DNA of 64,000 nucleotides from Streptomyces sp. MNU76 (GCF_020982545.1 NZ_JAJKLK010000001.1:620001-684000); one strand, 5' to 3'; counted from the first letter of the stretch, positions 1 to 10,040 are shown. Notes: generated by a model not told the origin, from the letters alone. Numbers and translations: made by a program.

Positions 1-3000
1 ACGTCCGGGTTGCGCTCCAGGGTCTCGATGCCCTCGCGCCCATTCTCCGCGTACAGGACGGGCATGCCGACCCGGCCCAGGACATGGGTGAGCGCGAAGA
101 CGTTGCGGATGTCGTCGTCGACGATCAGCACCCGGCGGCCGGGCAGCACCTCGCCCGCGCGCCCCACCTTCCACGCCTCCAGCTTGGTGGGCGCCGGCCA
201 GGAGTCGTCGCCGTCGTGCACCTCGTCGTCGTGCGCGGCCGGGTACGGCTCCGTGGTCAGCTGCTCGGGGACGAGGCTGCCGTGCTCCTCGATCACCGGG
301 CCCGTCACCCCGTGGCCCGGGCTGAAGACCGGGACGTACAGGGTGAAGGTCGAGCCCCTGCCGGGGACGCTCTCCGCGATGATGCGGCCGCCGAGCAGGC
401 CGGCGATCTCGCGGCTGATGGACAGCCCGAGGCCGGTGCCGCCGTACTTGCGGTTGGTGGTGCCGTCGGCCTGCTGGAACGCCTCGAAGATCACCGGGAG
501 TTTCTCGGCCGCGATGCCGATGCCGGTGTCCGAGACGGCGAAGGCGATCACCTCGTCGTGGTCCTCGCGGGTGTAGCGGTGCTCCGGGTCCTTGACGCGG
601 CTGACGGTCAGCTCGACCCGGCCGGACGCGGTGAACTTGATCGCGTTGGAGAGGAGGTTGCGCAGGATCTGCTGGAGGCGCTGCTCGTCCGAGTACATCT
701 CGCGGGGGACGTCCTCGCCGACCGTCACCTCGAAGGCCAGGCCCCGGTCGAGGGTGAGCGGCCGGAACGTCGCGTGGACGTAGTCCAGGAGCTTGATCAG
801 CGGCAGGCGCTTCGGGCGTACGTCCATCCGGCCCGCCTCGATCTTCGACAGGTCGAGGATGTCGTTGATCAGCTGGAGGAGGTCGGAGCCGGAGCGGTGG
901 ATCGTGGTGGCGAACTGGACCTCCTGGTCGGTGAGATGGCCGTCCGGGTTGTCGGAGAGCAGCCGCGCCAGGATCAGCAGGGAGTTCAGCGGGGTGCGCA
1001 GCTCGTGGGACATGTTCGCCAGGAACTCCGACTTGTACTGCGAGGACGTAGCCAACAGCGCTGCCTTCTCCTCCAGTTCGGCGTTGGAGCGCTGCAACTC
1101 CGCCTGCTGCATCTGCAGTTCGTCCGAGCGCTCCTGGAGCTGCATGGCCAGACGCTGGGACTCGCCGAGGAGGGACTCCGTACGGGAGTTGGCGATGATG
1201 GTGTTGATGGCGACACCGATGGTGTTCACGAACTGGTCGAAGAACGCCAGGTGGACATCGGAGAAGCGGGAGAAGGACGCCAGCTCGATCACCCCGAGGA
1301 GTTTGTCCTCGAACAGGATCGGGATGATGACGACGCTGGACGGCGAGGCCTCGCCGAGGCCGCTGTTGATCTTGATGTAGCCGGGCGGGGCCTCGTCCAC
1401 CAGGATCCGCTTCTTCTCGCGGGCCGCCTGCGCGACCAGACCGTGCACCGGCAGACCACCGGTCTCGACGGTCGCGCCCTGCGCCGCACCGTAGCCCGCG
1501 ATGAAGGCCAGGCCCTTGGTGGGCACCACCGGGGGCGGGGCCGCGCCGTCCTCGTCGGGGTCGGCCAGGTAGAACGCGCCGTACTGGGCGTTCACCAGCG
1601 GGGTCAGCTCGCGCAGGATCAGGTCGGCGACCTCCATCAGGTCGCGGTGGCCCTGCATCAGGGCGGCGAGCCGGGCGAGGTTCGACTCCAGCCAGTCCTT
1701 CGCGCGGGTCGTCTCACGGAGGTTCGCCACCATCAGGTTGATGTTGTCCTTCAGCTCGGCGACCTCGCCGCGCGCCTCCACCGTGATGGAGCGGGACATG
1801 TCTCCCTGGGCCACGGCCGAGGCGACCTCGGCGATCGCGCGGACCTGCGTGGTCAGGTTCAGGGCGAGCTCGTTGACGTTCGTCGTCAGCCGCTTCCAGG
1901 TGCCGTAGACGCCCTCCACCCGTGCCTGGCCGCCGAGTTGACCCTCCGAGCCGACTTCGCGGGCGACCCGGGTGACCTCGGAGGAGAAGGAGGAGAGGGT
2001 GTCCACCATGGTGTTGATGGCGGTCTTCAGCTCAAGGATCTCGCCGCGCGCGTCCACGTCGATCTTCTTGGAGAGGTCGCCGTTCGCGACCGCCGTGGTG
2101 ACCTGGGCGATGTTGCGGACCTGCGAAGTCAGGTTGTCCGCCATGTAGTTGACGTTGTCGGTGAGGTCCCGCCAGACACCGGACACACCCAGCACCTGGG
2201 CCCGGCCGCCGAGCGCGCCGTCGGTTCCGACCTCACGGGCCACCCTCGTCACCTCGTCGGCGAAGGCCCGCAGCTGTTCCACCATCGTGTTGACGGTGTC
2301 CTTCAGTTCCAGGATCTCGCCGCGCGCGTCGACGGTGATCTTCTTGGAGAGGTCGCCGTTGGCGACGGCCGTGGTGACCTGGGCGATGTTGCGGACCTGC
2401 GAAGTCAGGTTCAGCGCCATGAAGTTGACGTTGTCGGTGAGGTCCTTCCAGACGCCGGACACGCCCCGCACCTGCGCCTGGCCGCCGAGGTTGCCCTCGG
2501 TGCCGACCTCGCGGGCGACGCGGGTGACCTCGTCGGCGAAGGCGGAGAGCTGGTCGACCATGGTGTTGATCGTCGACTTCAGCTCCAGGATCTCGCCCTT
2601 GGCCTCGACGGTGATCTTCTTGCCGAGGTCGCCCTGCGCGACGGCCGTGGAGACGAGGGCGATGTTGCGGACCTGGGAGGTCAGGTTGTCCGCCATGAAG
2701 TTGACGTTGTCGGTGAGGTCCTTCCAGACGCCGGACACGCCCCGGACCTGGGCGCGGCCGCCGAGGTTGCCCTCGGTGCCGACCTCGCGGGCGACGCGGG
2801 TGACCTCGTCGGCGAAGGCGGAGAGCTGGTCGACCATGGTGTTGATCGTCGACTTCAGCTCCAGGATCTCGCCCTGCGCGTCGACCGTGATCTTCTGGCT
2901 GAGGTCGCCGTTGGCGACGGCGGTCGTGACCTGGGCGATGTTGCGGACCTGGGAGGTCAGGTTCGACGCCATGAAGTTGACGTTGTCGGTGAGGTCCTTC

Positions 3001-3869
3001 CAGACGCCCGAGACGCCCCGGACCTGCGCGCGGCCGCCGAGCTGCCCCTCGGTGCCGACCTCGCGGGCGACGCGGGTGACCTCGTCGGCGAAGGCGGACA
3101 GCTGATCGACCATCGTGTTCACGGTGAGCTTCAGTTCGAGCAACTCGCCGGTCGCCTCGACCGTCACCGTACGGGTGAGGTCCCCGCGCGCCACCGAGGT
3201 GGTCACCAGGGCGATGTCCCGCACCTGCGCGGTCAGCCGTGCGGCCATGGTGTTGACCGCCTCGGTCACGTCCCGCCAACTCCCGGACAGACCCCGGACC
3301 TTGGCCCGGCCGCCGAGCCGGCCCTCCGTGCCGACCTCGCGGGCCACCCGGGTCACCTCGCCGGTGAACAGGGACAGCTGGTCGACCATCTTGTTCACGG
3401 CGCGGCCCAACCGCCTCAGATCACCCCGGAGTTGACGGTTGCCGTCGTGCAGGTCGACCCGCTGGGTGAGGTCGCCGCCGGCCACCGCGTCCAGGACCCG
3501 GGTGGCGTTGGCGGCGGGGGCGACCAGGGCGTCGAGCGTCTGGTTCACGTCGTCGACGCGCGTCGCCCAGGCGCCCTGGCCCGGGCTGGCCGACAGTCGC
3601 TCGTCCAGACGCCCGTGCCGGACCAACTCCCGCCTTACACGCTGCACTTCGGAGCCGAAGTGGGTGCTACGGTCGATGATCTGGTTGAAGAGGGCACACA
3701 GCTCCGCCACCGGGGCGGGGCCCGCCTCCGGGACTTTCGTGAAGCTGCCGTCGCGGGCGGCGGTCATGGCCGCGGTCAGCGCGCGGAGATCGGATGCCCG
3801 GATCAGAACGTCCGTTTGGCTGTCTTTTTGACCGTCTCGGAGCACCCGCGTAGCACTGTTCTCACTCAT
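1..3869 (-). CDS. Multi-HAMP hybrid sensor histidine kinase (3' end outside window)
   Basis: Cytoplasmic-looking hybrid histidine kinase read leftwards from an ATG at 3869; about 1289 residues are visible and the C-terminus is cut by the window edge. The first ~100 residues have no obvious membrane segment. Then come about seven HAMP-type modules of 92 residues each, with recurring cores such as [11 protein letters not shown] and [16 protein letters not shown] domain follows (about residues 730-880), then a coiled coil, a HisKA box with [10 protein letters not shown] (phospho-acceptor His955), a HATPase domain with DTGIGI and [10 protein letters not shown], and the start of a receiver domain ([13 protein letters not shown]). 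Family knowledge: such HAMP-array kinases are common in Streptomyces and act as soluble signalling hubs. The gene is divergent from a PP2C phosphatase 104 bp away. Its ligand is unknown. Confidence 0.9.
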   Translation of the reverse strand, partial: MSENSATRVLRDGQKDSQTDVLIRASDLRALTAAMTAARDGSFTKVPEAGPAPVAELCALFNQIIDRSTHFGSEVQRVRRELVRHGRLDERLSASPGQGAWATRVDDVNQTLDALVAPAANATRVLDAVAGGDLTQRVDLHDGNRQLRGDLRRLGRAVNKMVDQLSLFTGEVTRVAREVGTEGRLGGRAKVRGLSGSWRDVTEAVNTMAARLTAQVRDIALVTTSVARGDLTRTVTVEATGELLELKLTVNTMVDQLSAFADEVTRVAREVGTEGQLGGRAQVRGVSGVWKDLTDNVNFMASNLTSQVRNIAQVTTAVANGDLSQKITVDAQGEILELKSTINTMVDQLSAFADEVTRVAREVGTEGNLGGRAQVRGVSGVWKDLTDNVNFMADNLTSQVRNIALVSTAVAQGDLGKKITVEAKGEILELKSTINTMVDQLSAFADEVTRVAREVGTEGNLGGQAQVRGVSGVWKDLTDNVNFMALNLTSQVRNIAQVTTAVANGDLSKKITVDARGEILELKDTVNTMVEQLRAFADEVTRVAREVGTDGALGGRAQVLGVSGVWRDLTDNVNYMADNLTSQVRNIAQVTTAVANGDLSKKIDVDARGEILELKTAINTMVDTLSSFSSEVTRVAREVGSEGQLGGQARVEGVYGTWKRLTTNVNELALNLTTQVRAIAEVASAVAQGDMSRSITVEARGEVAELKDNINLMVANLRETTRAKDWLESNLARLAALMQGHRDLMEVADLILRELTPLVNAQYGAFYLADPDEDGAAPPPVVPTKGLAFIAGYGAAQGATVETGGLPVHGLVAQAAREKKRILVDEAPPGYIKINSGLGEASPSSVVIIPILFEDKLLGVIELASFSRFSDVHLAFFDQFVNTIGVAINTIIANSRTESLLGESQRLAMQLQERSDELQMQQAELQRSNAELEEKAALLATSSQYKSEFLANMSHELRTPLNSLLILARLLSDNPDGHLTDQEVQFATTIHRSGSDLLQLINDILDLSKIEAGRMDVRPKRLPLIKLLDYVHATFRPLTLDRGLAFEVTVGEDVPREMYSDEQRLQQILRNLLSNAIKFTASGRVELTVSRVKDPEHRYTREDHDEVIAFAVSDTGIGIAAEKLPVIFEAFQQADGTTNRKYGGTGLGLSISREIAGLLGGRIIAESVPGRGSTFTLYVPVFSPGHGVTGPVIEEHGSLVPEQLTTEPYPAAHDDEVHDGDDSWPAPTKLEAWKVGRAGEVLPGRRVLIVDDDIRNVFALTHVLGRVGMPVLYAENGREGIETLERNPD
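1735..3540 (-). repeat. Tandem 276-bp coding repeat (HAMP array)
   Basis: The segment coding for the HAMP array of the kinase is a tandem repeat with a strict 276-bp period. The codons for the motif [VI]NTMVDQL start near 3391, 3115, 2839, 2563, 2287 and 2011, with a more diverged unit near 1735. Units between about 2150 and 3100 are almost identical at DNA level. Outer units are more diverged, which fits recent duplication or conversion in the middle of the array. Confidence 0.8.
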
Positions 3870-3973
3870 GGTGGCCCACTTCGGTAACTCGGCGCTTATG
3901 GGCGTGGTCAGTCTGTCACTCTGTCCGTGCCGCCTGAGGCCTATTCGTCCGAACTTTCTCAGGGAGCCGCTCA

Positions 3974-6319
3974 GTGGGGGCCATTCCGACGCAACGGGAG
4001 ACCGCGTCCTGCGCGCCCGATGCGCCCGCGCGCGTCGGGGCGGAGGCGCTGTCTGCCGGATCCGCGTACGCGGGCGCGGACCGGCGCACGGTGGTGCATG
4101 TGTCCCTGCCCGGCGGGCCGCTCGCGCCGGGAGCCGCCCGGCGCTTCGTCGGCAGCGCGCTCGCGGAGTGGGCCGAGCTCGACCTGCCGGGCACCGCGGC
4201 CCTCTCCGCCCGCCTCGTCGAGGACGCCCTCGTCGTGGTCAGCGAGCTGGTCACCAACGCGGTCGTCCACGCGGGCACGGATGTCGAGCTGCTCTGCCGT
4301 CTGGGGCGCGACGACCCGGCCTCCGCCGGGTGGCTGCTCGTCGAGGTCTCGGACCACCATCCCTCCCGGGCGGTACGGGACGAGGGCGCCGAACGCCCCT
4401 ACCTCGTCGAACGGCCTTACGGGGCCGCCGAGTACGGACGCGGCCTGCGGCTCGTCGCGGCACTCTCCGAAGCCTGGGGGATCACCTACCGGACCGGCAT
4501 GAAGACCGTCTGGGCCCGGCTGTCGGTCGACGGGGCGATGGCGGTGGAGGACGCGTTCGGGGCGTACGGCGGTGACGTGTCCGGGGTGGGGGCCGAGGCC
4601 GCGCGGGCGTACGCCGGCGACGAGGAAGTGCGGGGGCTCGACGATGCGCCGACGTACGCCGGTGTGGAGGACGCGGGGGAGTCCGGCGGTGCGCGGGCGT
4701 ACGCCGGTCGCGTCGGAGACGGCGGCGAGGGCGTCCGTGAACAGGGCCCGGACCCGCTCGATCTGGTCGCGCCCGAGCCCCGGCAACATGGGGAGCGCGA
4801 CCGGGAGTGGTTGAACCGGGGCGCGCTCTCCTTCCTGGCCGAGGCGTCCGACCTGCTCGCCGGGCAGCTCGACGAGGATCTGGTCGCCGCGCTCGCCGGG
4901 CAGCTGCTGGTGCCGAGGCTGGCCGACTGGTGCGCGGTGTGGCTGGAGGACGAGGGGCTGGGCTGGCGCGGCGGCGACGGTTCGCTGGGCCCCGCGCCCC
5001 GGCTCGCCCGCGTCTGGCACGGCAGCGAGGACCGCCTCGAGGAACTGCGCCGGGCCCTGGAGAGGAACCCACCGAGACTGCCCGATTCCGTCCGGTCGAG
5101 GGCGGTTCCCGTCCCGTGGCCGGAGCCGGGCGAGGAGGGCCGGCCGGTGGGGGCGAGTGCCGAAGAGGCGTTGGGAGCGAGTGCCGAAGGGCCGTCGGGG
5201 GCGAGTGCCGACGGGCCGGTGCAGGAGCCTGGGGGCAGGCTGGAGCGAGAGCCTGACGGCGGCGGCCCCTTGCGGGAACGTGGCGGCGACTTCGAGCGCG
5301 GGCGTGGTGGTGGTCCCGTGCGGGAGTGTGAAGGTGCGCCCGCGCAGGAGTGTGAAGGTGGGGCCGCGCTTGCCTATCGGCTGATCGCCGGGGGGCGGCC
5401 GCTCGGGACGCTCGTCATCGGGCGGGCCGGGCTGCTTCGGTTCCCGGACGAGGTGACCGGGCTGGTCGAGGACCTCAGCCGACGCATCGCGCTGTCCATC
5501 GGCGCGGCCCGCCGGTACGCCCGCCAGGTGACCATCAGCCGGGTGCTCCAGCGCGGCCTGCTGCCGGGCGCGGTCGCCGAGATCCCCGGGGTGTCGAGCG
5601 CCCTGGTGTACGAGCCGTGCGACAAGGGCGGACCCAGCGGCGACTTCTACGACCTGTTCCCCGCCGGCCGGGGCCGCTGGTGCTTCGCCATCGGCGACGT
5701 CCAGGGCAAGGGCCCCGAGGCCGCCGTGGTCATCGGTCTCGCCCGGCCCTGGCTGCGGCTGCTCGCCCGCGAGGGCTACGGCGTGGCCGACGTGCTCGAC
5801 CGCCTCAACCATCTCCTCCTCGACGACGCGACCGAGGCCGCCGACGCCGCCGCCCGCGCCCTGGTCACCGCCGGCGACCCCGGCCTGGTCGACCCCGACG
5901 CCTCCCAGACCCGCTTCCTCTCCCTCCTCTACGGCGAGCTGGTCCCCGTCCCCGGCGGTGTCCGCTGCACCCTCGCCTCCGCCGGGCACCCGCTGCCCCT
6001 GCTCCTCGGCCCCGACGGCGACGTCCGGACCGTGGCCGAGCCCCAGACGCTGCTGGGCGTGATCGAGGACACCGAGTACGTCTCCGAGACGTTCGAACTG
6101 CGCTGCGGCGACACGCTGCTCTGCGTGACCGACGGGGTCACCGAGCGCCGCAGCGGCCCGCGCATGTTCGACGACGGGGACGGCCTCGCCGCCGCGCTCT
6201 CCGACTGCGCCGGCCTCGACGCCCAGCTGATCGCCGAACGCATCCGCCGCCTCGTGCACGAGTTCGGGGAACGGCCACCGGACGACGACCTGGCGCTGCT
6301 GGTGCTGCGGGCGGAGTGA
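3974..6319 (+). CDS. PP2C/SpoIIE phosphatase with N-terminal HATPase and GAF domains
   Basis: 781-residue protein read from a GTG with AGGGAG seven bases upstream. Residues about 35-185 form an anti-sigma-type HATPase domain (VVSELVTNAVVHA, GRGLRLVAALS). Residues about 275-545 resemble a GAF domain. Residues about 555-781 are a SpoIIE/PP2C serine phosphatase with DFYDLF, GDVQGKG and a final DDDLALLVLR metal site. Family knowledge: these proteins phosphorylate or dephosphorylate anti-sigma-factor antagonists in partner-switching pathways. Oddities are a low-complexity Gly/Glu/Ala insertion of about 70 residues inside the GAF region (GASAEE.., EGPSGASADG) and AYAG-like repeats before it. It may share signals with the divergent kinase, but no cognate anti-sigma antagonist is nearby. 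Confidence 0.88.
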   Translation: MGAIPTQRETASCAPDAPARVGAEALSAGSAYAGADRRTVVHVSLPGGPLAPGAARRFVGSALAEWAELDLPGTAALSARLVEDALVVVSELVTNAVVHAGTDVELLCRLGRDDPASAGWLLVEVSDHHPSRAVRDEGAERPYLVERPYGAAEYGRGLRLVAALSEAWGITYRTGMKTVWARLSVDGAMAVEDAFGAYGGDVSGVGAEAARAYAGDEEVRGLDDAPTYAGVEDAGESGGARAYAGRVGDGGEGVREQGPDPLDLVAPEPRQHGERDREWLNRGALSFLAEASDLLAGQLDEDLVAALAGQLLVPRLADWCAVWLEDEGLGWRGGDGSLGPAPRLARVWHGSEDRLEELRRALERNPPRLPDSVRSRAVPVPWPEPGEEGRPVGASAEEALGASAEGPSGASADGPVQEPGGRLEREPDGGGPLRERGGDFERGRGGGPVRECEGAPAQECEGGAALAYRLIAGGRPLGTLVIGRAGLLRFPDEVTGLVEDLSRRIALSIGAARRYARQVTISRVLQRGLLPGAVAEIPGVSSALVYEPCDKGGPSGDFYDLFPAGRGRWCFAIGDVQGKGPEAAVVIGLARPWLRLLAREGYGVADVLDRLNHLLLDDATEAADAAARALVTAGDPGLVDPDASQTRFLSLLYGELVPVPGGVRCTLASAGHPLPLLLGPDGDVRTVAEPQTLLGVIEDTEYVSETFELRCGDTLLCVTDGVTERRSGPRMFDDGDGLAAALSDCAGLDAQLIAERIRRLVHEFGERPPDDDLALLVLRAE

Positions 6320-6364
6320 CGACCGCCGCAGCCGGCGACGGGAACCGTCGGCCGGGCCGTGCTG

Positions 6365-6370
6365 GACAAT
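6365..6370 (+). promoter_or_regulatory. Possible -10 of a leaderless hemW transcript
   Basis: GACAAT lies exactly seven bases before the ATG at 6378, the same spacing seen for several other genes in this window. A usable Shine-Dalgarno for this start is missing, since GGAGG is only two bases away. Inference only. Confidence 0.35.
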
Positions 6371-6377
6371 GGAGGAC

Positions 6378-7610
6378 ATGCCTTCCGCACTCCCCGACGG
6401 TGAGCCCGTCCCCGACGACGGGGCGCTGCCCGCGCACGCCCTGGCCGACGCGGCCGAGCGGCCCCTCGGGTTCTATCTCCACGTCCCGTACTGCGCGACC
6501 CGCTGCGGCTACTGCGACTTCAACACCTACACCGCCACCGAGCTGCGCGGCACCGGCGGCGTCCTTGCCTCCCGCGACAACTACGCGGACACGGTCGTCG
6601 ACGAGATCCGCCTCGCCCGCAAGGTCCTCGGCGACGATCCGCGCCCCGTCCGGACGGTCTTCGTCGGCGGCGGCACGCCCACGCTGCTGGCCGCCGACGA
6701 CCTCGTACGGATGCTGGGGGCGATCCGGGAGGAGTTCGGGCTCGCGGACGACGCGGAGGTGACGACGGAGGCGAACCCGGAGTCGGTCGACCCCCCGTAT
6801 CTGGAGACGCTGCGCGCGGGCGGCTTCAACCGGCTCTCGTTCGGGATGCAGAGCGCGCGGCAGCATGTGCTGAAGATCCTCGACCGTACGCACACGCCGG
6901 GGCGCCCCGAGGCGTGCGTGGCGGAGGCGCGCGCCGCCGGCTTCGACCATGTCAACCTCGACCTGATCTACGGCACGCCCGGCGAGTCCGACGACGACTG
7001 GCGGGCCTCCCTGGACGCGGCGCTCGGTGCCGGGCCGGACCACATCTCGGCGTACGCGCTGATCGTGGAGGAGGGCACGCAGCTCGCACGGCGCATCCGC
7101 CGGGGCGAGGTCCCGATGACGGACGACGACGTGCACGCGGACCGATATCTGATCGCCGATGAGACGCTCTCGGCCGCCGGGTTCGACTGGTACGAGGTCT
7201 CCAACTGGGCCACGTCCGACGCCGGGCGGTGCCTCCACAACGAGCTGTACTGGCGCGGCGCCGACTGGTGGGGCGCGGGACCGGGCGCCCACAGCCACGT
7301 CGGCGGCGTGCGCTGGTGGAACGTCAAGCACCCCGGCGCGTACGCGGGCGCGCTGGCGGCCGGGCGCTCCCCTGGCGCGGGGCGTGAGCTGCTGTCGGCC
7401 GAGGACCGCCGGGTCGAGCGCATCCTGCTGGAACTGCGGCTGCGGGAGGGCTGCCCGCTGTCCCTGCTCCGGGAGGAAGGGCTTGCCGCGGCGGGTCGGG
7501 CACTCGCCGACGGCTTGCTGGAGGCGGGGCCGTACGAGGAGGGGCGCGCGGTGCTCACGCTGCGGGGGCGGTTGCTGGCGGACGCGGTGGTGCGGGACTT
7601 GGTGGACTGA
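6378..7610 (+). CDS. hemW: HemW-like radical SAM protein (coproporphyrinogen III oxidase family)
   Basis: 410-residue radical SAM protein. The cluster motif CATRCGYCDF supplies the three cysteines (CxxxCxxC), followed by GGGTPTLL, EANPE and a C-terminal HemN-like domain. Family knowledge: HemW is a heme chaperone related to the oxygen-independent coproporphyrinogen oxidase HemN; the length and motif fit HemW better than a true HemN. The start could also be the ATG at 6369; I chose 6378 because the three extra residues add nothing and a -10-like hexamer sits seven bases before it. In Streptomyces this gene commonly lies upstream of hrcA, as here. Confidence 0.9.
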   Translation: MPSALPDGEPVPDDGALPAHALADAAERPLGFYLHVPYCATRCGYCDFNTYTATELRGTGGVLASRDNYADTVVDEIRLARKVLGDDPRPVRTVFVGGGTPTLLAADDLVRMLGAIREEFGLADDAEVTTEANPESVDPPYLETLRAGGFNRLSFGMQSARQHVLKILDRTHTPGRPEACVAEARAAGFDHVNLDLIYGTPGESDDDWRASLDAALGAGPDHISAYALIVEEGTQLARRIRRGEVPMTDDDVHADRYLIADETLSAAGFDWYEVSNWATSDAGRCLHNELYWRGADWWGAGPGAHSHVGGVRWWNVKHPGAYAGALAAGRSPGAGRELLSAEDRRVERILLELRLREGCPLSLLREEGLAAAGRALADGLLEAGPYEEGRAVLTLRGRLLADAVVRDLVD

Positions 7611-7712
7611 TCACTCGGGTGGGTGAATCGGTGCGGAACGGGGGTTCGGTACTTAGCCTGGTTCGTAGGCTGCTGCCGTGTCTGACGGTGGCGGAAACCG
7701 GAGGCTGCGGAG

Positions 7713-8291
7713 ATGACCGCTGTGGACGAGCGCGGGATGACCAGGTTCTTCGAGGAGTTCGAGCCGCCCGAGGGTGTCAAGGCCGAACTTCTCCGGGGTG
7801 AAATCGTGATGATGGCCAGCCCTGACCTGGTGCACAACATCATTGTGATGTTGCTGGGCAGGCAGATTCCGGTTGATCACTGGTACGCCCTTCAGACACA
7901 GGACGTCGACATCGTCAGCGAGGCGAGCGAGCCTATTCCCGACTTGGTTGTCGTAGCCCCCGAGATTCTGCCCGCCTCGGGGCGACTGCTCCCGTCCACG
8001 CTGATCACCATGGTCGTCGAGGTCGTCTCCAAGACCAGCATCGACCGCGACTACGGTGTGAAGCGGTCGATTTACGCCGCAGGTGGAGTGCCTGTCTACC
8101 TGATCGTCGACCCGGTCATGGCGCAGTGCGTCGTGCTGACGGAGCCCGAAGGCGTTGGAGAGAAGGCCGACTACAAGGGGCAGAAGATCTGGAAGTTCGG
8201 GGAATCAGTGCCCCTGTCGACTCTGCGACTGGACATCGACACCAGTGGATTCAGTACGTTCCCCAACGTCAGGCCCCACCGCTATCCGTGA
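7713..8291 (+). CDS. Uma2/DUF820-family protein with PD-(D/E)XK nuclease fold
   Basis: 192-residue protein with the Uma2 pattern: a PIPDLVVV strand with the conserved Asp, an MVVEVVSKTS strand with the Glu, then DYGVKRSIYAAGGVPVYLIVD. These match the restriction-endonuclease-like core of the family. Family knowledge: Uma2 proteins occur in many copies in cyanobacteria and actinobacteria and their true substrates are not established. A possible -10 (TAGGCT, 7666-7671) lies upstream and CGGAG precedes the ATG. Its 3' end overlaps the convergent DUF3097 gene by 23 bp. No partner gene suggests a specific role. Confidence 0.85.
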   Translation: MTAVDERGMTRFFEEFEPPEGVKAELLRGEIVMMASPDLVHNIIVMLLGRQIPVDHWYALQTQDVDIVSEASEPIPDLVVVAPEILPASGRLLPSTLITMVVEVVSKTSIDRDYGVKRSIYAAGGVPVYLIVDPVMAQCVVLTEPEGVGEKADYKGQKIWKFGESVPLSTLRLDIDTSGFSTFPNVRPHRYP

Positions 8292-9084
8292 CGAAGTCGA
8301 TCAGCTCCTCCACCCGGCCCAGCAGTTCCGGCTCAAGGTCCTTGTAGGAACCGACCCGCCCCAGAATCGCCTGCCACACCGCCCCCGTGTTCTCCGCAGG
8401 CCACCCCAGCGCCCGGCACACCCCCGTCTTCCAGTCCTGCCCCCGCGGTACGCGCGGCCACGCCTCGATGCCCACCGAGGACGGCTTCACGGCCTCCCAG
8501 ATGTCGATGTACGGGTGGCCGACGACGAGCGCGTGCTCGCTCGTGACCGACGCGGCGATGCGGGACTCCTTGCTGCCGGGGACGAGGTGGTCGACCAGGA
8601 CGCCGAGCCGCGCGTCCGGGCCCGGCGCGAAGTCGGCGACGATCGCGGGCAGGTCGTCCACGCCCTCCAGGTACTCCACCACCACGCCCTCGATGCGCAG
8701 ATCGTCGCCCCACACCTTCTCGACGAGCTCGGCGTCGTGGCGGCCCTCGACGTAGATGCGCCCGGCGCGGGCGACACGCGCGCGGGCGCCCGGGACGGCC
8801 ACCGAGCCGGATGCCGTACGACTCGGCCGTGCCGGGGCCGAGGGGGTGGGGCGGACCAGGGTCACCACGCGGCCCTCCAGCAGGAACCCCCGCGGCTCCA
8901 ACGGGAACACCCGGTGCTTGCCGAAGCGGTCCTCCAGCGTCACCGTGCCCGCCTCGCAGCGGATGACCGCGCCGCAGAAACCGGTGGTGGGCTCCTCGAC
9001 GACCAGACCCGGATCGGCCGGGACCTCGGGGGCCGGCTTCGGCTTCTTCCAGGGAGGGGTCAGGTCGGGTGAGTACTGGCGCAT
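8269..9084 (-). CDS. DUF3097 family protein
   Basis: 271-residue protein of the actinobacterial DUF3097 family, opening with RQYSPDLTPPWKK and containing FGKHRVFPLEPRGFLLEG. A reading frame extends upstream to 9126, but the ATG at 9084 has TATCGT seven bases ahead of it, typical of a leaderless start, and matches the family start. Internal segments such as YVEGRHDAELVEKVWG and ALVVGHPYIDIWEAVKP resemble a Toprim-like core, which is an inference from pattern only. It lies 42 bp downstream of the MBL hydrolase on the same strand. No function is known to me. Confidence 0.8.
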   Translation of the reverse strand: MRQYSPDLTPPWKKPKPAPEVPADPGLVVEEPTTGFCGAVIRCEAGTVTLEDRFGKHRVFPLEPRGFLLEGRVVTLVRPTPSAPARPSRTASGSVAVPGARARVARAGRIYVEGRHDAELVEKVWGDDLRIEGVVVEYLEGVDDLPAIVADFAPGPDARLGVLVDHLVPGSKESRIAASVTSEHALVVGHPYIDIWEAVKPSSVGIEAWPRVPRGQDWKTGVCRALGWPAENTGAVWQAILGRVGSYKDLEPELLGRVEELIDFVTDSGGA

Positions 9085-9091
9085 TCGAGTG

Positions 9092-9097
9092 ACGATA
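9092..9097 (-). promoter_or_regulatory. -10 hexamer of a likely leaderless promoter for the DUF3097 gene
   Basis: On the minus strand TATCGT is followed by seven bases and the ATG at 9084. It fits TANNNT with transcription starting at the start codon, and no Shine-Dalgarno is present. Confidence 0.45.
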
Positions 9098-9126
9098 GGA
9101 GAAGCCGCGCCCGGATGCCCCCGCAC

Positions 9127-9858
9127 TCAGTCCGACACGCCGAAGCGACGTGCCAGCGTGTCGCGTTGGGCCCGGACGAACGCCGCGTCCACCACCGCCC
9201 CGTGCCCGGGGACGTACAGCGCGTCCTCGCCGCCGAGGGCCAGGAGCCGGTCCAGGGCGGCCGGCCAGCGGGACGGGATCGCGTCCGGGCCCGCCTGCGG
9301 TTCGCCGGACTCCTCGACCAGGTCCCCGCAGAACACCACCTCCGAAGCGCCCTCCGACACCAGGACCGCGAGGTCGTGGCCGGTGTGGCCGGGACCCACG
9401 TTCGCCAGCAGCACCCGGACGCCGCCGCCCAGGTCGAGCGTCCACTCGCCGGAGACCAGGTGGCGGGGGAGGACGAGGAGGTCGGCGGCCTCGGTGGCGT
9501 CCGCCGGGGGCAGACCGTGGTGCACCGCGTCCGCGCGGAGGGCGTCGCGGTCACGGGTCAGGACGTTGTCGACGCCCACCGCACCGAGGACCTCCACCCC
9601 GGCGAACGCGGCCGCACCGAAGACATGGTCGAAGTGGGGGTGGGTGAGCGCGAGATGTGTCACACGGGCGCCACCGAGCAGCCGGCCCGCCTCGGTACGC
9701 AACCGCGCGCCCTCCCGCACGCTGGAACCCGCGTCGATCATGAGGGCCGCACCGTCCCCGGCCACCAGTCCGACCGTGCAGTCCCAGCCGGGAAGGCGGC
9801 ACCGTCCGACCCGGGGCGTCAATCCCTGCCACCCGCACTCTTCCCAAGTCACCGTCAT
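9127..9858 (-). CDS. MBL-fold metallo-hydrolase
   Basis: 243-residue metallo-beta-lactamase-fold protein. The metal motif is THPHFDHVFG (HxHxDH), with later ligands in GPGHTGHD (His), FCGDLVEES (Asp) and YVPGHGAVV (His). That is a full dinuclear metal set of the glyoxalase II/hydrolase type. The substrate cannot be read from the sequence. It is followed by the DUF3097 gene and is divergent from hrcA across a 423-bp intergenic region. TAGCGT at 9865-9870 sits six bases before the ATG and suggests a leaderless mRNA. Confidence 0.85.
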   Translation of the reverse strand: MTVTWEECGWQGLTPRVGRCRLPGWDCTVGLVAGDGAALMIDAGSSVREGARLRTEAGRLLGGARVTHLALTHPHFDHVFGAAAFAGVEVLGAVGVDNVLTRDRDALRADAVHHGLPPADATEAADLLVLPRHLVSGEWTLDLGGGVRVLLANVGPGHTGHDLAVLVSEGASEVVFCGDLVEESGEPQAGPDAIPSRWPAALDRLLALGGEDALYVPGHGAVVDAAFVRAQRDTLARRFGVSD

Positions 9859-9864
9859 GCGCCG

Positions 9865-9870
9865 ACGCTA
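9865..9870 (-). promoter_or_regulatory. -10 hexamer of a likely leaderless promoter for the MBL gene
   Basis: TAGCGT on the minus strand lies six bases before the ATG at 9858. No ribosome binding site is visible in between. Confidence 0.45.
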
Positions 9871-10040
9871 GCTGTAGCACCGCACGGGCGGGTGAAGGAG
9901 GGTGTGGGGGAGGTGTCGGGGAGGTCGCCGAGCAGTGGTCGGGAAGCCCCGAGAACCCGGTCGACGGCCGCCGGGAGCCGCTGAGCACGCGGGGCGGCGG
10001 GTTGTGGTGAGGGCCACCGAGGTGATCGCCGTGGGCGGCT

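Noticed and set aside
1735..3540. CRISPR-like periodic repeats
   Set aside because: The period is 276 bp, there are no unique spacers, and the repeats encode HAMP domains in one continuous frame.
84..3887. 1267-codon open frame on the plus strand
   Set aside because: It is antisense to the multi-HAMP kinase; the minus-strand frame has all kinase motifs, while the plus-strand product is a repetitive Asp/Gly/Val/Leu-rich shadow caused by high GC.
3971..6379. 802-codon open frame on the minus strand opposite the PP2C gene
   Set aside because: The plus strand encodes clear HATPase and PP2C motifs; the minus product is low in complexity and has no domain pattern.
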